NCBI RefSeq assembly: GCF_014207595.1
Contig: NZ_JACHGY010000001.1
Span: forward strand, 1,988,738-2,052,737
Origin: Algisphaera agarilytica
GTDB lineage: Bacteria; Planctomycetota; Phycisphaerae; Phycisphaerales; Phycisphaeraceae
Direction of reading: 5' to 3'
Length of the DNA stretch: 64,000 nucleotides
The notes under the pieces are model-generated. The model was given only the letters and a program-made list of their open reading frames with translations. It searched no databases and was not told the origin of the DNA. The position numbers and the translations under genes were made by a program. Positions 54,539 to 60,070 of this stretch are shown here, in pieces (the stretch's first letter is position 1; each line of letters starts with the position of its first letter).

Positions 54539-55771
54539 ATGGGATATGAAATGATTGAAGGCGTCCCGGTCTGGGGCGCACCGGACCAGGGCGCGGTGGC
54601 GCAGATCAAGACCTGCCTGGGCGATGAACAGGCCGCGGCGGGCGCGTTGATGGGCGACCACCACGTCGGCTACTCGATGCCGATCGGCGGTGTGGTGGCG
54701 TATCGCGGCATGGTCTCGCCGTCGGGTGTCGGCTACGACATCGCTTGCGGCAACAAGGCCGTGCGTCTGGACGCGAACGCGGAAGACGTGAAGCGGGACA
54801 TCGGCAAGATCATGGACATGATCTTCTCGGAGATCTCGTTCGGTGTCGGCCGGGCTAACCGCGAAGATGTCGATCACGCGTTGTTCGACGACGACGCCTG
54901 GGACCTGGTTAACGGCCTGAAGATCGGCGGCAAGGGCGGCGACCACCTGCGGCAGGCCGCACGGAAGCAGCTCGGCACCGTCGGCTCGGGCAACCACTAC
55001 GTGGATATGTTCGTCGACGAGAACGATCAGGTCTGGTGCGGCGTGCACTTCGGATCGCGTGGCCTGGGTCACAAGATCGCGACGCACTTCGTGCTGGTGG
55101 GCGGCGGCTCGAACGATATGAACGCCAAGGCGCTGATCCTCGCAGAGGACTCGGACCTGGGCGCGTCGTATCTCGAGTGCATGCAGCTCGCGGGCCGGTA
55201 CGCGTATGCGGGCCGCGACTGGGTGTGCCAGAAGGTCGCCGACCTGATCGACGCGGAGATTGTGGAGGAGGTTCACAACCATCACAACTTCGCGTGGAAA
55301 GAATCGCACGTCATCGATGGCCAGGCGGAAGACCTCTGGGTCGTCCGCAAGGGCGCGACGCCCGCCTTCCCCGGCCAGCGGGGATTCGTGGGCGGCTCGA
55401 TGGGTGATATCTCGGTGATTCTGGAAGGCGTCGAGAGCGAAGACAGCGCAGCCTCGCTGCATTCGACCGTTCACGGCGCCGGCCGGGTAATGAGCCGGAC
55501 CAAGGCGGCGGGCAAGAAGCGTTGGGACCGAAAGGCCAAGGCGTTTGTCCGCAAGACCGAGGGCATGATCACCCAGTCGATGATGAACGCCTGGGTCAAG
55601 AAGGCCGGGGTGGAGCTTCGTGGCGCGGGGACCGACGAGTCGCCGCACTGCTACAAGCGTCTGCCCGAGGTCCTCGAGGCCCACGGCAACACCGTACGCA
55701 TCGTCCACACGCTCACGCCCATCGGCGTGGCGATGGCGGGCGAGGACGAGTTCGATCCGTACAAGGATTGA
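54539..55771 (+). CDS. rtcB: RtcB RNA ligase inside the tRNA array
   Basis: A 410-residue RtcB, which joins 2',3'-cyclic-phosphate or 3'-phosphate RNA ends to 5'-OH ends with GTP and Mn2+, as in tRNA repair. Family motifs in order: V-G-Y-D-I-A-C-G (metal Cys/Asp), G-S-G-N-H-Y, H-F-G-S-R-G-L-G-H, H-N-H-H-N, G-S-M-G, and the S-T-V-H-G-A-G-R-V-M-S-R segment with the probable guanylylated His. Length is typical of the short RtcB class. AAAGGAAGG precedes the ATG at 54539. It is flanked by tRNA-Gly(TCC) and tRNA-Lys with no archease or RtcR regulator nearby. Confidence 0.95.
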   Translation: MGYEMIEGVPVWGAPDQGAVAQIKTCLGDEQAAAGALMGDHHVGYSMPIGGVVAYRGMVSPSGVGYDIACGNKAVRLDANAEDVKRDIGKIMDMIFSEISFGVGRANREDVDHALFDDDAWDLVNGLKIGGKGGDHLRQAARKQLGTVGSGNHYVDMFVDENDQVWCGVHFGSRGLGHKIATHFVLVGGGSNDMNAKALILAEDSDLGASYLECMQLAGRYAYAGRDWVCQKVADLIDAEIVEEVHNHHNFAWKESHVIDGQAEDLWVVRKGATPAFPGQRGFVGGSMGDISVILEGVESEDSAASLHSTVHGAGRVMSRTKAAGKKRWDRKAKAFVRKTEGMITQSMMNAWVKKAGVELRGAGTDESPHCYKRLPEVLEAHGNTVRIVHTLTPIGVAMAGEDEFDPYKD

Positions 55772-55847
55772 GCCCGCCCGGCGTGCCGTTTTCTTTTAAA
55801 TACTCCTACCCGTTTCGCTGCGTGAGGTGCGCGGCGGGGCGGTTTTC

Positions 55848-55920
55848 GAAACGGTAGCTCAATCGGCAGAGCACCCGGCTTTTAACCGGGGGGTTGTGGG
55901 ATCGTGGCCCACCCGTTTCA
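55848..55920 (+). tRNA. tRNA-Lys(TTT) with altered T-loop
   Basis: Acceptor GAAACGG/CCGTTTC perfect, D-arm GCTC/GAGC, perfect stem CCCGG/CCGGG with loop CTTTTAA, T-stem GTGGG/CCCAC, A73. The T-loop is ATCGTGG, losing T54 and A58. Confidence 0.88.
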
Positions 55921-55992
55921 TTGGCTACATGTGCAAAGACGACGCGGTAAACTATTTCAGCTTCTTATCCATTCCCCTCCATGGAGCTGATC

Positions 55993-58434
55993 ATGGCCCG
56001 CCTGCTTGCCGTTCTGATTGCGTGTTCGTTCATTGCTGCGTGTACCTCGACCCTCCAACCCGAGGCACCCGAAACCGCAGAAGCCCCCAGCGAAGTCAAA
56101 CTCCCCGATTACGCCCAGGCTCAGAAAGACAAGCTCGCGGAGCTGTTCGTGGTGGCCGAAAACTACGACCCGCAGTTCCGCACTCAGGTCAACAGCCGTG
56201 AAGAAAAACTCACGGCTCTACTCCTGGCCAAAGACGTCGGTGAGATCGACGGCGAACAGCGCTTCGAAGTACCCGCCGAACTCATCTCCGTGTGGAGCTA
56301 CTTCCGTCAGCTCCAGCTTGTCGGCGACGCGGCCAACCTCAAAGCGATCTGGGAAGGTAGCGACGGCTCAGGCAAAGCACACGAGCACTGGTACAAGACC
56401 GACACGATGAATGTCTTCCAGGCCAATAGCATCCCGGCGCGGGAGAGCGTGAACTACACGATGATCATCAAGGGCAAGGGCCGGCTGGACGCGATCCGCC
56501 TGGACATCAGCGAAGACGGTATCAGCCGCGTGTTCGACGACTCGCCCTGGTCGGTGCTCGGTGCCGACAAGCCGATCCTGCCGGTGACGCTGGATGCCGA
56601 CCTCGATGCGACGCTCTCGATCGGCGGGATCACCGAGTTTGAAACGGATAAGTACTTCCGTGTGTACGCCGCGCCGTGGGGCGGGCCTTGGGGCGTGCAC
56701 GACTATTTTCTAGACCACGGCTTCACCCCGGGTCGGCAGATCTACAAGATCTACCCCGCCCTGGAACTCGGCTACGACGACGAGTATCCCAACAAGCCGC
56801 CGTTCACCGAAGACCCCAACCGTCCGCATCACGCCGATCCGGCATTCTTCGACTCGGGATGGACCTGGCCGCAGACCATCCCGGATGGCATCGCCGAGCG
56901 TTACCCCGACCTGGATTACGTACTCTGCCTCGATGAGTGGCCGAGCTTCAACAGGCACGCCGGCGAAGGTATCGTGAACTCGCGTGGCACGCCGAAGGAT
57001 TTCGTCGCTGCGGGTGAGACGGCGGGCCGAACGCTCAAGCTCATCGTCGAGCAGACCGGCATCGCCCCCAAGTGGGTTGAAGTGAAAAACGAATCCGATG
57101 TGCCCTACGAATGGAGCTACCACAGCGTGCCGGACGGGCAGAGCTGGATCAAACTCGCCGACTTCCATAACAAAGTCGCGGCGGGGGTGAAGGAGTATGT
57201 CCCCGGCACGCTCGTCGGCGGGCCGACCTCGGCCTACCCCAACTTCGCGGGTGGCGATTGGCGGCTCGCCCGCAATCAGCTGGAGTTTATGGACAACACC
57301 AAGGGCCACCTCGACTTCTACGCCCACCACTTCTACGAAAGTGAAGCGCTGCTCTTTGAGGACAGCCTCCGTGAAGGCAAGAACACCTACCTGCTCGGAC
57401 GGATGACCGCCTACCTCGACGTCGTCCGCGCCCACCAGGCCAACACCGACAACGTCGTGCCGCTGGTGATCAGCGAATACGGCTCGCTCAGCGGCGGCGG
57501 CAAAGACCACCAGGTCTGGAAGAAGCTCCGCAATTACAGCGCCTTCATGGTGCAGTTCATGCAGCGTCCGGATGAACTGGATGTCACCGTGCCTTTCCTC
57601 ATCCCGTTCATCTGGTGGGAGCCCGAGGCCAACGACGGCATCTTCAAATTCGAATCCATCGACGAAAACCGCGACCTGGGCAGCCTAACCGCCAACCGAG
57701 AAGGCATCGCGTCGGGCATCCCCGGCTCGCCGATGACCGGCATCAACCCCAGCAAGCCGCGCTGGTTCCTCGACCTCTGGAACGGCTACACCGGCAAGCT
57801 GGTCCCGATCAGCTCCGACACGACCCACGTGAACGTCCACGCCGCTGCAGACGGCAACACCCTGTGGGTCGCGGTCAGCAACATGAAGAGCCAGCGTCTC
57901 GCTGTCGATCTCGCCGGCATGATCGGTAAACGCAAGGTCAAGGCCGCCGAGCAACGGCGTTTGTATCTCGATAGCGGCGATCTGATCTACGAGGAGGTCG
58001 ATGTCTGCAAACAACTCGCTGGCGTATCGCTTGCCGCGGAAGAAACCTCGGTGATCAAGATCACGCTCGCCGACCCGATCGTCTCCGAGAAGACGCTGAC
58101 GCAGACCCGCCACTACGGCTCCCGCACGCTGATGCCCAGCGGCGAGCCGCAGTCGCTGGCCATCTCGGCCGGCGATGTCGTCGAGCCGAACTCGGCCACC
58201 CTCCGCGTCGCGGTGCAGCGCAATGATGGCTTTGCCTCGCCCCTGACGGTGACCTTCAACGGCAACGCGATCGAAGTCGATCTCTCCGATTCGCAAGGCA
58301 TAGCCAAGTACGACACGGTGAAGGAAATCGACATCCCCGCCGATTGGATCAAAGCCGAGAACGACGTGACCCTGAACCAGCCCGATGAAGGCGGCATGCT
58401 CGCCGCCGCAGTCCTGCTGCTCACGTCGGAGTGA
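55993..58434 (+). CDS. GH86-like lipoprotein glycoside hydrolase embedded in the tRNA array
   Basis: An 813-residue predicted lipoprotein (signal helix 1-16, lipobox F-I-A-A-C with Cys17). An N-terminal carbohydrate-binding-like region (about 60-200) precedes the catalytic part, which shares S-I-G-G-I-T with the cassette enzyme at 27362 and has the acid/base in W-V-E-V-K-N-E (Glu367) and nucleophile in L-V-I-S-E-Y-G (Glu495). Beta-sandwich domains complete the C-terminus. GGAG seven bases before ATG 55993 decides the start. Likely acts on agarans or porphyran at the cell surface. It sits between tRNA-Lys and tRNA-Arg(TCT), with a family A spacer beginning at its stop codon. Confidence 0.68.
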   Translation: MARLLAVLIACSFIAACTSTLQPEAPETAEAPSEVKLPDYAQAQKDKLAELFVVAENYDPQFRTQVNSREEKLTALLLAKDVGEIDGEQRFEVPAELISVWSYFRQLQLVGDAANLKAIWEGSDGSGKAHEHWYKTDTMNVFQANSIPARESVNYTMIIKGKGRLDAIRLDISEDGISRVFDDSPWSVLGADKPILPVTLDADLDATLSIGGITEFETDKYFRVYAAPWGGPWGVHDYFLDHGFTPGRQIYKIYPALELGYDDEYPNKPPFTEDPNRPHHADPAFFDSGWTWPQTIPDGIAERYPDLDYVLCLDEWPSFNRHAGEGIVNSRGTPKDFVAAGETAGRTLKLIVEQTGIAPKWVEVKNESDVPYEWSYHSVPDGQSWIKLADFHNKVAAGVKEYVPGTLVGGPTSAYPNFAGGDWRLARNQLEFMDNTKGHLDFYAHHFYESEALLFEDSLREGKNTYLLGRMTAYLDVVRAHQANTDNVVPLVISEYGSLSGGGKDHQVWKKLRNYSAFMVQFMQRPDELDVTVPFLIPFIWWEPEANDGIFKFESIDENRDLGSLTANREGIASGIPGSPMTGINPSKPRWFLDLWNGYTGKLVPISSDTTHVNVHAAADGNTLWVAVSNMKSQRLAVDLAGMIGKRKVKAAEQRRLYLDSGDLIYEEVDVCKQLAGVSLAAEETSVIKITLADPIVSEKTLTQTRHYGSRTLMPSGEPQSLAISAGDVVEPNSATLRVAVQRNDGFASPLTVTFNGNAIEVDLSDSQGIAKYDTVKEIDIPADWIKAENDVTLNQPDEGGMLAAAVLLLTSE

Positions 58435-58438
58435 GATT

Positions 58439-58549
58439 CATTTAGCGATTGGGTGATTTAGCGATTGAGCGATTGGTGGAGCCCACCACCCTAGATATCG
58501 CTTCCGCCTTTCCAATCGCCAAATCACAAAATCACCCGATCGCTAAATG
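58439..58549. repeat. Array spacer hairpin, family A copy 4
   Basis: CATTTAGCGATTGGGTGATT (58439 on) is inverted at about 58512-58549, ending AATCACCCGATCGCTAAATG; it begins four bases after the GH86-like stop codon. Confidence 0.82.
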
Positions 58550-58553
58550 CTTC

Positions 58554-58625
58554 TGCCCTGTAGCTCAACGGAAGAGCATCGGTCTTCTAAACCGACGCGT
58601 GCGGGTTCGAATCCCACCGGGGCGA
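58554..58625 (+). tRNA. tRNA-Arg(TCT)
   Basis: Acceptor TGCCCTG/CGGGGCG, D-arm GCTC/GAGC, perfect stem TCGGT/ACCGA with loop CTTCTAA, T-arm GCGGG/CCCAC with one C-A mismatch, A73. Confidence 0.92.
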
Positions 58626-58645
58626 CTATCCCATTGATTTTTCTT

Positions 58646-58717
58646 TGCACCGTAGCACAACGGTAGTGCAGCTCCCTGTTAAGGAGACGGTTGCTGGTTC
58701 AAGCCCAGCCGGTGCAG
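58646..58717 (+). tRNA. tRNA-Asn(GTT)
   Basis: Acceptor TGCACCG/CGGTGCA perfect with U1-A72 and G73 as in Asn tRNAs, D-stem GCAC/GTGC, loop CTGTTAA, stem GCTCC/GGAGA with G-A at 27-43, T-arm GCTGG/CCAGC. Confidence 0.93.
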
Positions 58718-58726
58718 TTTGTATTT

Positions 58727-58799
58727 GCGTGTGTAGCTCAATCGGAAGAGCGGCGGATTCCAAATCCCCCAGGTGGAGGTTCGAGCCCTCCCCCACGTG
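58727..58799 (+). tRNA. tRNA-Trp(CCA)
   Basis: Acceptor GCGTGTG/CCCACGT (one T-C mismatch), D-arm GCTC/GAGC, stem GCGGA/TCCCC with a C-C mismatch at 28-42, loop TTCCAAA, T-arm GGAGG/CCTCC, Trp identity base G73. Two mismatches make this one of the weaker folds. Confidence 0.82.
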
Positions 58800-58803
58800 T
58801 TCC

Positions 58804-58874
58804 GCGGCCGTGGTCGAGTGGTAAGACGCTGCTATGCCAAGGCAGAAGCGCGGGTTCGATCCCCGCCGGCCGCA
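58804..58874 (+). tRNA. tRNA-Gly(GCC)
   Basis: Acceptor GCGGCCG/CGGCCGC perfect, D-stem GTC/GAC, stem CTGCT/GGCAG with loop ATGCCAA, T-arm GCGGG/CCCGC, A73 rather than U73. Confidence 0.92.
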
Positions 58875-58906
58875 CTTTCTTCTTCATCAATCTGCTCTTT
58901 TCCGTT

Positions 58907-58981
58907 GGCCGAGTGGCTCGAATGGCAATGGCGGCGCACTGCAACTGCGCACTTTCGCGGGTTTGATTCCCGCCTCGGTCT
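58907..58981 (+). tRNA. tRNA-Cys(GCA)
   Basis: Acceptor GGCCGAG/CTCGGTC, perfect stem GCGCA/TGCGC with loop CTGCAAC, T-arm GCGGG/CCCGC with loop TTTGATT, and the Cys identity base U73. Confidence 0.9.
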
Positions 58982-58985
58982 TGGG

Positions 58986-59068
58986 GGAGATGTGAGGGAT
59001 GAGGCGTGAGGATTGAGCCCCATAAAACTAGCTACTCAACCCTCAAACCTCATGCCTCATCCCCTCAT
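58986..59068. repeat. Array spacer hairpin, family B copy 4
   Basis: Purine arm GAGGGATGAGGCGTGAGG then pyrimidine arm CCTCAAACCTCATGCCTCAT. Confidence 0.82.
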
Positions 59069-59070
59069 AA

Positions 59071-59163
59071 GGAAGGTGAACGGCGGGTCGGCCGCCGCTT
59101 CGGTTGCTAGCCGGAAGGGACGCCCCCGGAAGGGCGTCTGTGGATCGTGCCCACTGCCTTCCT
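59071..59163 (+). tRNA. tRNA-Ser(GCT), class II, altered T-loop
   Basis: Acceptor GGAAGGT/GCCTTCC, stem TTCGG/CCGGA with loop TTGCTAG, and a full variable arm (GACGCCC/GGGCGTC). The T-loop is ATCGTGC, like tRNA-Lys in this array. Base 73 is T, not the usual Ser G. An alternative register with an eighth acceptor pair (A-T) restores U8. Confidence 0.85.
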
Positions 59164-59165
59164 CT

Positions 59166-59239
59166 CATTGAGGAGTGAGGTTTGAGCGGTGAGACGTGAG
59201 GTTGAATAGCAACTCAATGCTTAGCTCTCAACCCTCAAG
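59166..59239. repeat. Array spacer hairpin, family B copy 5
   Basis: Purine arm TTGAGGAGTGAGGTTTGAGC then pyrimidine arm ending CTCTCAACCCTCAAG. Confidence 0.75.
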
Positions 59240-59246
59240 TATCGAC

Positions 59247-59334
59247 GGAAGGTGAAGTACGCCAATGGGGCGGCCTCTGTTTCGAAAACAGATGGAGCCG
59301 GCAACGGCTTGGGGTTCGAGTCCTCTGCCTTCCT
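59247..59334 (+). tRNA. tRNA-Ser(CGA), class II
   Basis: Acceptor GGAAGGT/GCCTTCC as in the other Ser gene, perfect stem TCTGT/ACAGA with loop TTCGAAA, variable arm GAGCC/GGCTT, T-loop canonical TTCGAGT. T73, G8. Confidence 0.88.
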
Positions 59335-59338
59335 TTTG

Positions 59339-59428
59339 GGATGAGGGGTGAGGTTTGAGGGATGAGGCATGAGGACGAACACGTATTCGCTTCCCTCAAG
59401 CCTCAAACCTCGCTTCTCACCCCTCCCC
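59339..59428. repeat. Array spacer hairpin, family B copy 6
   Basis: Purine arm GAGGGGTGAGGTTTGAGGG then pyrimidine arm CCCTCAAGCCTCAAACCTCG. Confidence 0.85.
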
Positions 59429-59433
59429 ACCCC

Positions 59434-59515
59434 GAGGTGGTTGGGCATGGGCACGCCCCACTGGCTGTAACCCGGTTGCCGAAAGGCGTTGGCGGTTCGA
59501 CTCCGTCCCACCTCA
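59434..59515 (+). tRNA. tRNA-Tyr(GTA), class II
   Basis: Acceptor GAGGTGG/CCACCTC perfect, D-stem GGGC/GCCC, stem ACTGG/CCGGT with loop CTGTAAC, variable arm GCC-GAAA-GGC, T-arm GGCGG/CCGTC, A73. Confidence 0.93.
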
Positions 59516-59529
59516 TTGATTTTTGTTTT

Positions 59530-59602
59530 GGCGTTGTAGATCAATCGGAAGATCGCCGGGCTTTCAATCCGGAGGTTGCGGGTTCGAACCCCGTCGGCGT
59601 CA
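59530..59602 (+). tRNA. tRNA-Glu(TTC)
   Basis: Acceptor GGCGTTG/CGGCGTC with wobbles, D-arm GATC/GATC, stem CCGGG/TCCGG with loop CTTTCAA, T-arm GCGGG/CCCGT. A73 where Glu usually has G. Confidence 0.92.
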
Positions 59603-59629
59603 TTGGACTTGTTTGAATTTCCGAATTTA

Positions 59630-59702
59630 AGCCCCGAGGTGTAACAGGCTGCACATCTGACTCTGGATCAGAAGGTACCGGGTTCGAGACCCGGCGGGGC
59701 GG
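59630..59702 (+). tRNA. tRNA-Gln(CTG)
   Basis: Acceptor AGCCCCG/CGGGGCG with an A-G mismatch at 1-72 (GlnRS tolerates an open first pair), D-stem GTG/CAC, perfect stem TCTGA/TCAGA with loop CTCTGGA, T-arm CCGGG/CCCGG, G73. Last complete tRNA of the array. Confidence 0.9.
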
Positions 59703-59713
59703 CTTAGCCAACA

Positions 59714-59728
59714 CGGGGACGGTCCCCG
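59714..59728. other. Short perfect palindrome at the array end
   Basis: CGGGGAC-G-GTCCCCG lies 11 bp after the last tRNA and just before the MerR-type gene. It could be an operator or mark the transcript end; no T run follows. Confidence 0.45.
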
Positions 59729-59737
59729 GACTCATGA

Positions 59738-59986
59738 ATGGAAACCATGATGAACACTCAACTCAACATCCTGCGTATCGGCCCGCTGGCCGACCGATTC
59801 GGCGTCTCGCCCGAATCGCTGCGCGTGTGGGAACGCCAGGGCCTGATCCCCCCGGCCCACCGCACGCCCGGAGGCCACCGTCGCTACGGCCGGGAGCACG
59901 TGGTCGCGCTCGCCAAGCTGTTGGCCGAGCCGATCCCCGCGGCGATCGGTGTCGGGGCCGACGAACTCGATCCCGTCTACGTTTAG
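59738..59986 (+). CDS. MerR-type helix-turn-helix protein
   Basis: An 82-residue protein consisting of little more than a MerR-like winged helix: L-A-D-R-F-G-V-S-P-E-S-L-R-V-W-E-R-Q-G-L then H-R-T-P-G-G-H-R-R-Y. No ligand or long dimerisation domain is present, as in excisionase/BldC-like proteins. ATG at 59738, 59747 and 59750 are all possible starts. It follows the array on the same strand and could regulate it; that is speculation. Confidence 0.82.
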   Translation: METMMNTQLNILRIGPLADRFGVSPESLRVWERQGLIPPAHRTPGGHRRYGREHVVALAKLLAEPIPAAIGVGADELDPVYV

Positions 59987-60070
59987 CGGGTGACGCGCAG
60001 CGTCCCGTGGTGGTTCACGAAATACCCCACGGGCGTCTGCGCCGCGCCCGCTAAACGCTTTGCAGTGTGC

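Noticed and set aside
59071..59334. A selenocysteine tRNA among the Ser-like genes
   Set aside because: A 13-pair acceptor/T stack can be drawn, but anticodons are GCT and CGA, not TCA, so they are Ser decoders.
51961..59430. Spacer repeats as a CRISPR array
   Set aside because: Repeat words vary, are inverted within each spacer and alternate with tRNAs; no constant repeat-spacer period and no cas genes.
51118..59986. The tRNA array as part of a prophage
   Set aside because: No capsid, tail, terminase, lysis or integrase gene occurs around it in this window.
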